From Thalassococcus sp. S3 (GTDB lineage Bacteria; Pseudomonadota; Alphaproteobacteria; Rhodobacterales; Rhodobacteraceae): a stretch of 64,000 nucleotides of DNA. A program made the position numbers and the translations under genes. The notes under the pieces were generated by a model. The model was not told where the DNA came from and did no database searches. It saw only the letters and a program-made list of their open reading frames with translations. The stretch is taken from the NCBI RefSeq assembly GCF_004216475.1, contig NZ_CP022303.1, positions 806,001 to 870,000 on the forward strand, given 5' to 3'. This document shows, one piece after another, positions 1 through 9,001 of this stretch; the first letter of the stretch is position 1, and the number at the start of each line of letters is the position of its first letter.

Positions 1-62
1 AGAGCCCAAATCTCGCCACTATTCTTGGATAAGCCCACCTGAAACATGTCCAGGAGGGGCCC

Positions 63-1262
63 ATGACGCTGGCAGAGACAGACAGCAAAGCGCTACTTTC
101 GGCGCCCAAATCCGCGCAAGCGCCGCAGAACTCGCAAATGGTGCGCGTGGCGCGCGACTACGGTGTCAGCCCGTTTCGGCAATTGCGTGACGCGTTTTCT
201 CTGCGTTACGGCCCGCAAAAACTTGCGCTTGCGGAGTATTACAGCAGCGGTCTTTATGATCCGTCCCTGACGCCTGAGCGCAAGAAAGAGTATCTTGGCG
301 TCACCGGAAGCTATCAGATCAATCTTCGTCTGTCGCCTTTGGACCTGACCAAGATGCGCGCCCTTCTCTGGGACAAGGTCATGTATACCGCGCTCTTGCA
401 GCAGCTTGATCTTCCAACGACCAGGACGCAGGCCGTTGCCTCCCCCAACCGCTATTTCGGAGCGATCCCGGCCTTGCGCAACCCGGACGCGATACGCAGG
501 TTCCTGCTGGAAAAGGCAAGCTATCCGATCTTCGGAAAACCGTGCGAGGGATATGGCAGCGTGGGGTCGGTTCTCATATCCGGCGCGGATGAAGACGGTG
601 TGCATCTTGCCAACGGCAAACACATTCCGCTTGAACGCTTCTGCGTCGAGATTTTCGCGGACTACCCCGATGGCTATATTTTTCAGGACGTTATCCGACA
701 GCATCCCGAGATCGAGGCGGTGACAGGACATGCGGTGGGCACCCTTCGCATGGTGACGATCCGGGGTGCGGATGACACGCCGCGCGTGCTTTACACCGTT
801 TGGAAGATCCCGTCGCCGTCCGCGATGTCCGACAACTTCTGGCAAAAAGGCAGCATGGTTGCGGCGATTGATGGAGCGAGCGGAGAGGTCGGGCGCTGCC
901 GGATCGGCACGGGCCTTGACGGGGCATGGATCGAACGGCACCCTGTGAGTGGGATTGAATTCGAGGGCCTTCGGATCCCGCATTGGGCGGCCATCAAGGA
1001 TGCCGCGTTGAAAGGGCACGCTCTATTTCCTGAGTTTGGGATCGTCGGCTGGGATATCGCGATCGGTCAGGATGGCCCCATCCTGGTTGAGTGCAACGAT
1101 AACCCCTATCATGTCCTCTGGCAGTTCGCCCATGGGCGCGGGTTCTGTAACGCCGAGATGATGTGTCATGTGGAAGAGGCCGGGTCCCGCTCTCAAGAGA
1201 TGCTTGCGGCCAGGATCGCCACCCATCAAACGCGAGAGAAGGCGCGGCTTTCAAAGCATTGA
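63..1262 (+). CDS. Sugar-transfer-associated ATP-grasp family protein
   Basis: A 399-residue soluble protein resembling the sugar-transfer-associated ATP-grasp family. The visible signs are a central stretch with FGKPCEGYGSVGSV (about residues 155-170), typical of an ATP-binding lid, and a C-terminal GWDIAIGQDGPILVECNDNP (about 330-350), which matches the metal-binding acid/Asn end of ATP-grasp enzymes. Members usually sit among polysaccharide or envelope genes and ligate a carboxylate to a nucleophile at ATP cost; the substrate cannot be read from sequence. The ATG at 63 follows a strong AGGAGG ribosome site. It lies 31 bases before lysA on the same strand, so co-transcription is possible. 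The family call is fairly secure and the role is unknown. Confidence 0.75.
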   Translation: MTLAETDSKALLSAPKSAQAPQNSQMVRVARDYGVSPFRQLRDAFSLRYGPQKLALAEYYSSGLYDPSLTPERKKEYLGVTGSYQINLRLSPLDLTKMRALLWDKVMYTALLQQLDLPTTRTQAVASPNRYFGAIPALRNPDAIRRFLLEKASYPIFGKPCEGYGSVGSVLISGADEDGVHLANGKHIPLERFCVEIFADYPDGYIFQDVIRQHPEIEAVTGHAVGTLRMVTIRGADDTPRVLYTVWKIPSPSAMSDNFWQKGSMVAAIDGASGEVGRCRIGTGLDGAWIERHPVSGIEFEGLRIPHWAAIKDAALKGHALFPEFGIVGWDIAIGQDGPILVECNDNPYHVLWQFAHGRGFCNAEMMCHVEEAGSRSQEMLAARIATHQTREKARLSKH

Positions 1263-1293
1263 TCTGATCCGCATTCCCGGCTAAGCGCGCGAT

Positions 1294-2559
1294 ATGGATC
1301 ACTTTCTGTATCGCGACGGCACCCTTTATGCCGAAGATGTCCCGGTGGCTGACATTGCAGCGGCGGTCGGCACGCCCTTTTACCTTTATTCCACCGCCAC
1401 GCTCCTGCGGCACTATCGTCTGTTCGAGGACGCGCTGGCGGGGACGGAGCATCTGGTCTGCTACGCGATGAAGGCCGCAAGCAACCAGGCCATCCTCAAG
1501 ACCCTGGCAGAGGCTGGTGCGGGTATGGATGTGGTTTCGGTCGGAGAGTATCTGCGCGCCCGGGCCGCTGGCGTTCCGGGGGGGCGGATCGTTTTTTCCG
1601 GGGTCGGCAAAACAGCCGATGAGATCCGTACCGCGCTTGAAGGCGGGATCCGTCAATTCAACGTCGAATCCGAACCGGAAATGCAGGTGCTAAGCGCCGT
1701 GGCCGAGAGCACGGGGACATCGGTTCCAATCACGATCCGGGTGAACCCAGACGTCGACGCCAAGACACATGCCAAGATTTCCACCGGCAAGTCCGAAAAC
1801 AAGTTTGGCATCCCGATTGCGCGGGCCCGCGATGTCTATGCGCTGGCCGCGTCCCTGCCGGGGTTGGAGGTGATCGGGATCGACGTCCACATCGGCTCGC
1901 AACTGACGGATCTGGCCCCGTTTGAATTGGCATTTCAGAAAGTTGCGGAGCTGACGGAGGTCTTGCGGGCCGATGGACATGATATCCGCCGTCTCGATCT
2001 GGGGGGCGGCCTGGGAATTCCCTACACGCGCTCGAACGAAGCGCCGCCGCTGCCCTTGGAGTTTGGCGCGCTGATCAAGCGGACCGTGGGGCATCTGGGC
2101 TGCGAGATCGAGATTGAGCCCGGTCGACTGATCGCGGGCAATGCAGGCATCATGGTCAGCCGGGTCATTTATGTGAAATCCGGCGAGGATCGTGATTTCC
2201 TGATCCTTGACGGGGCCATGAACGACCTGATCCGACCCGCGATGTACGAGGCGTATCACGACATCGTTCCCGTCATCGAACCTGAGCCCGGAGCGGAACA
2301 ATCCCCCTATGACATCGTGGGTCCGGTTTGCGAATCCGGGGACACCTTTGCCAAGGGTCGGCTGATGCCAAAGCTCTCCGCCGGGGATCTCGTGGCCTTT
2401 CGCAGCGCGGGTGCCTATGGCGCGGTGATGTCGAGTGAGTACAACACACGCCCCCTGATCCCCGAAGTTTTGGTGAAGGACGATCAATTCGCGGTTATCC
2501 GCGCACGTCCGACCTTTGACGAAATCATAAATCGCGATACCATCCCCGAGTGGCTATAA
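1294..2559 (+). CDS. lysA: Diaminopimelate decarboxylase
   Basis: A 421-residue PLP enzyme that decarboxylates meso-diaminopimelate to L-lysine, the last step of lysine synthesis, in the cytoplasm. The PLP lysine is K60 in CYAMKAASNQ. The fold-III decarboxylase motifs HIGSQL (about 194), GGGLGIPY (about 234), EPGR (about 271) and CESGDTFA (about 347; the active-site Cys contributed across the dimer) are all present in order. Length matches the family (about 420). The ATG at 1294 has only a weak upstream ribosome site. The gene sits between the ATP-grasp gene and the TIGR02302 gene with gaps of 31 and 33 bases, consistent with an operon. No oddities seen. Confidence 0.97.
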   Translation: MDHFLYRDGTLYAEDVPVADIAAAVGTPFYLYSTATLLRHYRLFEDALAGTEHLVCYAMKAASNQAILKTLAEAGAGMDVVSVGEYLRARAAGVPGGRIVFSGVGKTADEIRTALEGGIRQFNVESEPEMQVLSAVAESTGTSVPITIRVNPDVDAKTHAKISTGKSENKFGIPIARARDVYALAASLPGLEVIGIDVHIGSQLTDLAPFELAFQKVAELTEVLRADGHDIRRLDLGGGLGIPYTRSNEAPPLPLEFGALIKRTVGHLGCEIEIEPGRLIAGNAGIMVSRVIYVKSGEDRDFLILDGAMNDLIRPAMYEAYHDIVPVIEPEPGAEQSPYDIVGPVCESGDTFAKGRLMPKLSAGDLVAFRSAGAYGAVMSSEYNTRPLIPEVLVKDDQFAVIRARPTFDEIINRDTIPEWL

Positions 2560-2592
2560 CGTAATCCTGCGTCTGGCCCCCTGGAGACCGCG

Positions 2593-5178
2593 ATGGCCCC
2601 TACGCCACAGTCTGGCACATACGCGAAGATCACGGGCTTGCGTCTGCCCCTCGCCCTGACACGTCTGGGCATGCTGGCAGAGCGGCTCTTGCGGTGTTTC
2701 TGGCCGCTTTTCACGGTGACGCTTCTGACGCTCGCGGCCCTGATGATGGGTTTGCACGACGTGCTGGCCGTCGAGGTGGTTTGGGGCGGCGCCGTCGTGG
2801 CTTTCGTCGGCCTCGCGGTTTCAGCGATCTGGGGCGGGCGCCGGTTTCGCTGGCCCAGGCGCATAGATGCACTGACACGGCTGGACGAGACGCTTCCGGG
2901 ACGTCCCATACAGGCCTTGATGGACAGTCAGGCCATCGGGGCCGGGGACAGCGCATCGGCAGATGTGTGGAAAGCGCATCAAGACCGCATGGCGGCGCGC
3001 GCCGCCCAGGCGCGTCCAGCCGCTCCGAACCTGCGGCTGGCGTCACGCGATCCGTTCGCGGTCCGCTATGTCGCCGTTCTTGCTTTTGCCATCGCGCTGC
3101 TTTTCGGATCGATTCTGCGTGTCGGATCAGTAACAGATATGGCACCCGGCAGCGCCGTTGCCGCGATGGGACCATCCTGGGAAGGATGGATCGAACCGCC
3201 ACGATACACGGGGCGCCCGACCGTCTATCTCAACGACGTTACCGGAGATGTTCTGCGCATTCCGGAGGGCAGCCGGATCACTTTGCGGTTTTACGGGGAA
3301 GTCGGTGACCTGACCTTGGCCGAAACCGTATCCGGACGTGCGGGTGAAGTCCCGTCCGCAGCCGATCCCGTTCAGGACTTTCTTGTCACACAGAATGGGG
3401 ACCTGCGAATTGATGGGTCGGGCGGACGTAGCTGGTCGGTGGAACTGATCCCCGACAACGCACCTGAAGTGGCCGTTGTCGGCCAGCCCGAGGCGAGCGT
3501 GAACGGTGAAATGTCACTGCCCTTCGAGGCGCGCGACGATTACGGCATTGTGGCCGGCGAGGCGCGGATTGCGCTTGACCTTGACGCTATCGAGCGGTCC
3601 ATGGGTCTTGCTGTCGAGCCCGAGCATCGGGAGCCGATTGTCGTTCCGCTGCCGATGCCAATCGCCGGCAATCGACAGGAATTCACCGAAACACTGATCG
3701 AGGACTTCTCACAACACCCCTGGGCGCACCTGCCTGTGACGATCACACTCAGCGCCGTGGACGCCGCGGACTTGAACGCAGAGGCGGATCCCTATTCGAC
3801 GGATCTGCCGGCCCGCCGCTTTTTCGACCCGCTGGCCGGTGCAATCATCGAACAACGGCGTGACCTGCTCTGGTCTCGGGACAATGCCCAGCGTGTGGCG
3901 CAGGTCCTGCGCGCGATTTCGCACCGTCCGGACGATATCTTCAAATCCGAAACCGCCTATCTGCGCTTGCGGGTGACGCTTCGGCGCCTGGAGACGATGA
4001 CGGATATCGGGTTGAGCCTGGAGGCGCGGGATGAAATCGCGCAAGCGCTCTGGGACCTTGCCATCGTCCTGGAAGAGGGCGATTTGGGTGATGCATTGGA
4101 GCGCCTGAGGCAAGCGCAGGAACGCTTGTCCGAAGCGATGCGAAACGGGGCCAGTGATCAGGAAATCGCCGAGCTCATGCAGGAGTTGCGCGAAGCGACA
4201 GACGATTATCTGCGTCAATTGTCCCGTCAGGCACAAAGGGAATCCGAAGGGAACGAGGACGGCCCGCAATTCTCTGAAAACATGATGCAGATGAACCAGG
4301 ACGATCTGCAGCGCATGATGGATCGCATTCAGGAGCTGATGGAGCAGGGCCGGATGGCCGAAGCCCAGCAAGCGCTTGAAGAGCTGCAACAGTTGATGGA
4401 GAACATGCGCGTCACCCAGGGCGAGGGGCAACAAGGCCAGTCCGAAGGGCAGCGTGCCATGGAAGGTCTTGCAGAGACGCTGCGCGAACAACAGGGCTTG
4501 TCCGATCAGGCGTTCCGCGACCTTCAGGAGCAATTCAATCCCAATGCTCAGCAAGGCGAAAGTCAGGGCAATGAGGGCAGCAGCGGCGGGATGGGCCGCG
4601 GTACGGAGCATGACGGCCAAGGTCAGGGCCGGCAGCAAGGTCAGCAGCAGCAGGGTCAATCCGGACAAGGCGGCCAGCAATCAGGCGAGCAATCGCTGGC
4701 GGACCGTCAGCAAGCGCTTCGCAATGAATTGCAACGGCAGCAAGGCCAGCTTCCAGGCGCAGGCACGCCCGAAGGTGACGCCGCACGTGATGCGCTGGAC
4801 CGGGCAGGGCGGGCCATGGACGGTGCCGAAGATGCATTGCGCCAGGACGATTTCGCGTCGGCCATCGACCAGCAGTCCGAAGCGATGGAGGCTTTGCGCG
4901 AAGGTATGCGGTCTTTGGGAGAGGCCATGGCGCAGCAGCAACAGAACCAGCAGGGCCAAGGCAGCGAGCAGAGCGGCCGACAGGCCCAAAACCGTGACCC
5001 GCTTGGCCGGGATAGTGGATCCAACGGCTCGCTCAGCACCGACGAAGGGCTTTTGCAGGGTGAAGATGTCTATCGCCGGGCCCGCGATCTTCTCGACGAG
5101 ATACGCCGGCGGTCAGGAGAGGGTGAACGCCCGGATGTCGAACTGGACTATCTGCGCCGTCTGCTGGACCGGTTCTGA
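2593..5178 (+). CDS. TIGR02302 family (DUF4175) membrane protein
   Basis: An 861-residue protein of the alphaproteobacterial TIGR02302/DUF4175 type, function unknown. Two hydrophobic segments lie near residues 35-85 and a third near 157-178. A periplasm-like region follows, then a charged coiled-coil-like part (about 430-600), then a low-complexity Q/G/E-rich stretch (about 600-800) with many QGQ repeats. The end (about 815-861) is again ordered, with DEIRRRSGEGERPDVELDYL. The ATG at 2593 has a GGAGA site seven bases upstream. In relatives it sits beside lysA and ftsEX, as here, suggesting an envelope role, but this is context only. The repeat-rich part makes homology searches noisy. Confidence 0.9.
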   Translation: MAPTPQSGTYAKITGLRLPLALTRLGMLAERLLRCFWPLFTVTLLTLAALMMGLHDVLAVEVVWGGAVVAFVGLAVSAIWGGRRFRWPRRIDALTRLDETLPGRPIQALMDSQAIGAGDSASADVWKAHQDRMAARAAQARPAAPNLRLASRDPFAVRYVAVLAFAIALLFGSILRVGSVTDMAPGSAVAAMGPSWEGWIEPPRYTGRPTVYLNDVTGDVLRIPEGSRITLRFYGEVGDLTLAETVSGRAGEVPSAADPVQDFLVTQNGDLRIDGSGGRSWSVELIPDNAPEVAVVGQPEASVNGEMSLPFEARDDYGIVAGEARIALDLDAIERSMGLAVEPEHREPIVVPLPMPIAGNRQEFTETLIEDFSQHPWAHLPVTITLSAVDAADLNAEADPYSTDLPARRFFDPLAGAIIEQRRDLLWSRDNAQRVAQVLRAISHRPDDIFKSETAYLRLRVTLRRLETMTDIGLSLEARDEIAQALWDLAIVLEEGDLGDALERLRQAQERLSEAMRNGASDQEIAELMQELREATDDYLRQLSRQAQRESEGNEDGPQFSENMMQMNQDDLQRMMDRIQELMEQGRMAEAQQALEELQQLMENMRVTQGEGQQGQSEGQRAMEGLAETLREQQGLSDQAFRDLQEQFNPNAQQGESQGNEGSSGGMGRGTEHDGQGQGRQQGQQQQGQSGQGGQQSGEQSLADRQQALRNELQRQQGQLPGAGTPEGDAARDALDRAGRAMDGAEDALRQDDFASAIDQQSEAMEALREGMRSLGEAMAQQQQNQQGQGSEQSGRQAQNRDPLGRDSGSNGSLSTDEGLLQGEDVYRRARDLLDEIRRRSGEGERPDVELDYLRRLLDRF

Positions 5179-5928
5179 TCAGTTGGCGATGATTGACCCG
5201 ACTTGTGCATCCAGCCAGAACCTGCCCTGATCCACCAACGCGACGAATGAGCTGATCATCGGATCCGTCTGTGGTACCGCGCGCGCGATTGCCGGCGCGT
5301 TTGCGTAAACCAGAATAAGTGCGCCCACGATCAGGCAAGACACGACGAAGCCGCGTAGAAAACCGCCTCTCCGAGGTTCTTCATCCTCGTAGAGCGCGCT
5401 TTGATGCGATTTCAGTTCAGCGCGGTCGTCTGAGGATCGCAAGGACGAGTTGATTTCCTCGATATCCGGTAACAGCTCTCGCCGGGTGGCTGGCTCTGCT
5501 GCCGCTGCCGTCGAGGCCGCAGCGACCGTGGCAGACACAGCTGCCTCGACCGAGGGCGTCTCTTTTTGCTGCTCCGGCTGCTCTGCCGACATGGTTTCAA
5601 GACCCAGATCCGGCTGGCTCTCCAGCCCACCGCTCCGCTCGGCCTTGCGCAAAACCGTCTCGCGTTCTGCTTCTTCTTTCAGGATATCCGCAACCCCCGG
5701 GTCCAGTTGTCGGGGTTGTGGGGCTGGCGCTGTCTCGGGTTCCGCCTCCTCGGTGGGGTCGGCGTCGAGTGGAACATCGTCTGCCTGATCTTCCGCTGCG
5801 GCGTCTTCGGCGGAGGGCTGAAACCATGTCGTTCCGCAATTGGAGCATTGAACATCACGGCCTTCCTGCGGGATCACCTCATCGGGGACTTCGTATTGCG
5901 CCCCGCAATTTGGACAGGTCAGCCGCAT
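5179..5928 (-). CDS. MJ0042-type zinc-ribbon protein with one membrane segment
   Basis: A 249-residue protein starting MRLTCPNCGAQYEVPDEV. The N-terminus is an MJ0042-type zinc ribbon: CPNC at residues 4-7 and CSNC about 20 residues later supply four cysteine ligands. A long acidic, Ala/Glu-rich linker follows, then a single transmembrane helix near residues 185-205 (FVVSCLIVGALILVYANAPA) and a short outer tail. Such proteins are common in Rhodobacterales and probably sit in the inner membrane with the ribbon inside; the function is not known. I chose 5928 over an upstream in-frame start because the zinc ribbon begins there and GGAGCGGAAAG precedes it. It is divergent from ftsE and convergent with the TIGR02302 gene. 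Confidence 0.85.
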   Translation of the reverse strand: MRLTCPNCGAQYEVPDEVIPQEGRDVQCSNCGTTWFQPSAEDAAAEDQADDVPLDADPTEEAEPETAPAPQPRQLDPGVADILKEEAERETVLRKAERSGGLESQPDLGLETMSAEQPEQQKETPSVEAAVSATVAAASTAAAAEPATRRELLPDIEEINSSLRSSDDRAELKSHQSALYEDEEPRRGGFLRGFVVSCLIVGALILVYANAPAIARAVPQTDPMISSFVALVDQGRFWLDAQVGSIIAN

Positions 5929-6100
5929 CTTTCCGCTCCGTTCTGGCCCGCCAAAAGGGGGACCTCGCCTTCGTTTGAGCTTATTTGCTAATTGGTTACG
6001 GCAAAAGGTCCAAGAGAAATTGCTGCGTGACCGTTGCCGTGATGCATTGAAACTGTGCGGCATGTCGGGCAAAAGATGCCCGAAACGGGAAGGAAACCGC

Positions 6101-6778
6101 GTGATCGAGCTGGAGAATGTCGCCTATACGTATGGCGGGGGAGAGTTGCTGAGCGACATCTCGGTTCGCCTTGCGCCCGGCTCCTTTCATTTCCTGACCG
6201 GCCCGTCGGGCGCGGGGAAAACCACCCTTCTCAAACTGTGTTACGGCGCCCTTCTGGCGACCTCGGGGGCTGTGAAGGTGTTTGACACCGACATGCGCTA
6301 TCTTGATCGCGATCAGATGGCGATGATGCGGCGGCGGATCGGGGTGGTGCATCAGGATTGCCGCTTTCTCGACCATCTGCCGGTGTCCGAAAACGTCGCG
6401 ATGCCACTGATCTCTTCGGGTCGCGATCTCTCGCAGGAAATGGGAAACCTCAAAGAGCTTATGACGTGGGTCGGCCTGTCCAATCGAGCCGACGCCTTGC
6501 CGCCCGAATTGTCGGGTGGTGAGCGCCAGCGCGCGGCCCTGGCGCGTGCGGTCATCATGTCGCCCGACGTTGTGATCGCGGATGAACCGACCGGAAATGT
6601 GGATTGGGAGATGTCGCAGCGGTTGCTGCAATTGTTGGTCGAGCTGAACCGGATGGGCAAGACGGTGCTGATCGCCAGCCATGATCTTGCGCTGATCCGG
6701 GCCGCAAAGAGCCAGGTCCAGGCGCGTGTTCTTCGGATCGCCAACAGGCGCCTGCAATTGGCAGGAGCCGATTTATGA
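6101..6778 (+). CDS. ftsE: Cell division ATP-binding protein FtsE
   Basis: A 225-residue ABC ATPase. FtsE with FtsX links the divisome to peptidoglycan hydrolase activation at the septum. Walker A (GPSGAGKTT, about residues 35-43), signature LSGGERQR (about 135) and Walker B VVIADEPT with GNVDWE (about 155) are all intact; the GNVD variant is usual for FtsE. The start is the GTG at 6101, preceded by AAGGAAA, giving IELENVAYTYGGG as in relatives. An ATG-initiated extension 42 codons longer is open but not family-like. Its stop overlaps the ftsX start (ATGA), indicating translational coupling. Confidence 0.95.
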   Translation: MIELENVAYTYGGGELLSDISVRLAPGSFHFLTGPSGAGKTTLLKLCYGALLATSGAVKVFDTDMRYLDRDQMAMMRRRIGVVHQDCRFLDHLPVSENVAMPLISSGRDLSQEMGNLKELMTWVGLSNRADALPPELSGGERQRAALARAVIMSPDVVIADEPTGNVDWEMSQRLLQLLVELNRMGKTVLIASHDLALIRAAKSQVQARVLRIANRRLQLAGADL

Positions 6779-7674
6779 CGCGCGCTGAAATTCTGCGGTT
6801 CCTTGCGGGGGACGCCCAGGCCGATCGCATCGTGCCGCCGTCCGGCTTTACGGCACAGCTGACACTGTTTGCTGCGGGCGCCATGGCTTTTCTGGCCGTC
6901 TTTGCACTGGCCCTGTCAATGGCGTCGGGCCGTCTGGCGGCGACATGGTCCGAAGAGCTGGCGCGCAGCGCCACCTTGCGGATCAGCGCGCCGGCCGAGC
7001 AGATGGCCGCCCAGACAGAGGCCGCGCTTAGGGTGCTGCGCCAGACGCCCGGCGTGGCCACGGCGCGGGCGCTGACAGCGGACGAGCAAGCGGCCTTGCT
7101 CGCGCCCTGGTTCGGGGCGGACCTGCCCATCGAAAGCCTTCCGGTTCCGCAGCTTATCGAGGTGATTGAGACGGCCGATGGCTATGATGCCGCCGGCCTG
7201 CGCATGCGTCTTTCGGCTGAAGTGCCAGGCGCCGTGCTCGACGATCACCAGCGTTGGAGGAAACCGCTGGTTGAGGCCGCGGGACGTTTAAGACTGTTGG
7301 GCTGGCTTTCTATTCTGCTCATCGCCTCCGCGACCGGCGCAATGATCACGCTCGCGGCCAATGCGGCCTTGGCCGCCAACGCCCAGGTGATCGAGGTGCT
7401 GCGGCTTGTGGGCGCGCGTGATGGCTATATCGCCCAGGCTTTCGTGCGCCGCTTCACCCTGCGCGCCCTGATTGGCGCTGCTGTTGGTACGGGCGTGGGT
7501 CTTGTCGGTATCATGCTTTTGCCTTCGGCCTCTGAGGAAGGCGGGCTTTTGACCGGGCTTGGGTTTCAGGGGGCCGGATGGCTGATGCCATTGCTGATCC
7601 CGGTGCTGGCGGCTGCCGTTGCCTTCCTTGCAACCGGCTATTCGGCCCGGCGGGCGCTACGAGATCTCGCGTGA
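6775..7674 (+). CDS. ftsX: Cell division protein FtsX (ABC permease)
   Basis: A 299-residue integral membrane partner of FtsE. One transmembrane helix lies near residues 27-50, followed by a periplasmic loop of about 115 residues, the part that in other bacteria contacts hydrolase activators such as EnvC. Three more helices follow near 175-200, 225-250 and 265-290. The loop contains ARALTADEQAALLAPWFG, reminiscent of FtsX of alphaproteobacteria. The start overlaps ftsE by four bases and the stop overlaps the next gene by one base, so ftsE-ftsX-acyltransferase form a tight operon. Sequence conservation is moderate, as is normal for FtsX; context with ftsE makes the call firm. Confidence 0.92.
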   Translation: MTRAEILRFLAGDAQADRIVPPSGFTAQLTLFAAGAMAFLAVFALALSMASGRLAATWSEELARSATLRISAPAEQMAAQTEAALRVLRQTPGVATARALTADEQAALLAPWFGADLPIESLPVPQLIEVIETADGYDAAGLRMRLSAEVPGAVLDDHQRWRKPLVEAAGRLRLLGWLSILLIASATGAMITLAANAALAANAQVIEVLRLVGARDGYIAQAFVRRFTLRALIGAAVGTGVGLVGIMLLPSASEEGGLLTGLGFQGAGWLMPLLIPVLAAAVAFLATGYSARRALRDLA

Positions 7675-8411
7675 TGCAGACGGTCCGCTCTTTCATATTC
7701 GTTGTTCAGATTTACGTCGCCATGCTTGTCCTTGGCCTGGTTTTCGCGCCCTATGCTCTCTTCTCCCGCGAAGGGGCTTTTGCGGCCTGCAAGACCTATT
7801 GCCGCTGGGTGTTCTGGACCGCCCGTTGGATGGTCGGCATCCAGACCGAAGTTAGGGGCGCTGTGCCCACGGGCGAAGTGATGATCGCGGCCAAGCATCA
7901 GTCTTTTCTGGATATCATGCTGATCTTCAACGCCGCTCCGCGGGCGAAATTCATCATGAAGCGGGAAATCCTTTGGACGCCGATCATCGGGTTATACGCC
8001 AAGCGCCTGGGTTGCGTGCCGGTCGACCGTGGCAAGCGGGGTGCTGCGATCGCGAAGATGGTGCGCGATGTGGCGGCGGAATTTCAGGATCCGGGTCAGC
8101 TTATCATCTATTCCCAAGGGACGCGAGTCGCGCCAGGAGAGCGGAAACCCTATAAAGTCGGCACCGGCGTTCTTTATTCCGAGCTGGCGCAGCCCTGTGT
8201 GCCAGCGGCGACCAATGTGGGCCTGTTCTGGCCGAGGAAGGGGATCTTGCGCAAACCGGGCCTTGCCGTGGTAGAGTTCCTTGATCCCATCGCGCCGGGA
8301 CTGGATCGCGACGCCTTCATGAGACGGCTTGAAGCGGAGGTCGAGGAACGGTCCGATGCGCTGATGCGCGAAGCAGGAGGAGAATCCGATCGACTACGTC
8401 AGCACGGTTGA
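7674..8411 (+). CDS. plsC: 1-acyl-sn-glycerol-3-phosphate acyltransferase (PlsC family)
   Basis: A 245-residue membrane-associated acyltransferase, predicted to acylate lysophosphatidate to phosphatidate in phospholipid synthesis. The catalytic HX4D motif is HQSFLD (about residue 73). The second family motif, usually (F)PEGTR, appears here as YSQGTR (about 148) with Gln in place of Glu. An N-terminal hydrophobic helix (residues 5-28) anchors it. The ATG at 7674 overlaps the ftsX stop by one base, indicating coupling. Several PlsC-like acyltransferases exist in this group (some act on ornithine lipids), so acyl acceptor identity is less sure than the family. Confidence 0.87.
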   Translation: MQTVRSFIFVVQIYVAMLVLGLVFAPYALFSREGAFAACKTYCRWVFWTARWMVGIQTEVRGAVPTGEVMIAAKHQSFLDIMLIFNAAPRAKFIMKREILWTPIIGLYAKRLGCVPVDRGKRGAAIAKMVRDVAAEFQDPGQLIIYSQGTRVAPGERKPYKVGTGVLYSELAQPCVPAATNVGLFWPRKGILRKPGLAVVEFLDPIAPGLDRDAFMRRLEAEVEERSDALMREAGGESDRLRQHG

Positions 8412-8991
8412 AGAGCTTGAGGCGCTCTATGGACGTCCCGGTGCACCTGCGTTGCGCAAGGTCGCGACCTGCCTCACACCACTTTATCGCCAGTGGATCA
8501 TGTCTTCGCGCCTTTGTGTGCTCAGCACCGTGGGCCCGGACGGAACTGATGGTAGCCCGCGTGGAGATGACGGCCCCGTCGTAACCGAACTGGATCCCCA
8601 GACGCTCGCGCTGCCGGATTGGCGTGGCAACAACCGGCTCGATAGTCTGCGCAACATCGTGGTGGATGGGCGTGTCTCGCTGATGTTTTTCGTGCCGGGA
8701 TCGAACACTGTTGTGCGCCTGAACGGGACGGCCCGTCTGACAACCGATCCGCAGCTGCGGGGACGGTTCGAGAAAGCCAATCGCCTGCCCGCGACTGTGA
8801 TCGTGATCCGCATCGGAGAGATCTACACCCAATGCGCCCGCGCCCTCATGCGGTCAAAGCTCTGGTCGCAAACGGAAACAGCGGACTTGCCAACTGTCGG
8901 CGAAATTCTTGGGGAAATGACGCAGGGAGAGGAAGGCGGCGCGCCATACGATGATGCATGGCACGCCCGCGCGTCAAAGACGATGTGGTAG
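8389..8991 (+). CDS. PPOX-class FMN-binding protein (pyridoxamine 5'-phosphate oxidase family), likely ATC start
   Basis: About 200 residues, resembling the MSMEG_1061-type FMN-dependent PPOX family: CVLSTVGPDGTDGSPRGD, then WRGNNRLDSLRNIV and SLMFFVPGSN form the split-barrel flavin site. The substrate is unknown. The frame opens after a stop at 8362-8364 and contains no ATG, GTG, TTG or CTG before a TTG at 8452. Family-like sequence (DYVSTVEELEALYGRPGAPA) starts well before that TTG. An ideal AGGAGG (8375-8380) sits eight bases before an ATC at 8389, so I place the start there; it would overlap the acyltransferase by 23 bases. The conservative alternative is TTG at 8452 (179 residues), which loses conserved N-terminal sequence. 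Confidence 0.8.
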   Translation: MDYVSTVEELEALYGRPGAPALRKVATCLTPLYRQWIMSSRLCVLSTVGPDGTDGSPRGDDGPVVTELDPQTLALPDWRGNNRLDSLRNIVVDGRVSLMFFVPGSNTVVRLNGTARLTTDPQLRGRFEKANRLPATVIVIRIGEIYTQCARALMRSKLWSQTETADLPTVGEILGEMTQGEEGGAPYDDAWHARASKTMW

Positions 8992-9001
8992 TAAGCCCCG
9001 T

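Noticed and set aside
3709..4680. A 323-codon minus-strand frame within the TIGR02302 gene
   Set aside because: Its Leu-rich composition mirrors the CAG/CAA-rich repeats on the plus strand; it is an antisense shadow.
5975..6100. A 42-residue N-terminal extension of FtsE
   Set aside because: The extension is Arg/Cys rich and unlike FtsE. The GTG at 6101 has a good ribosome site and gives the standard FtsE start.
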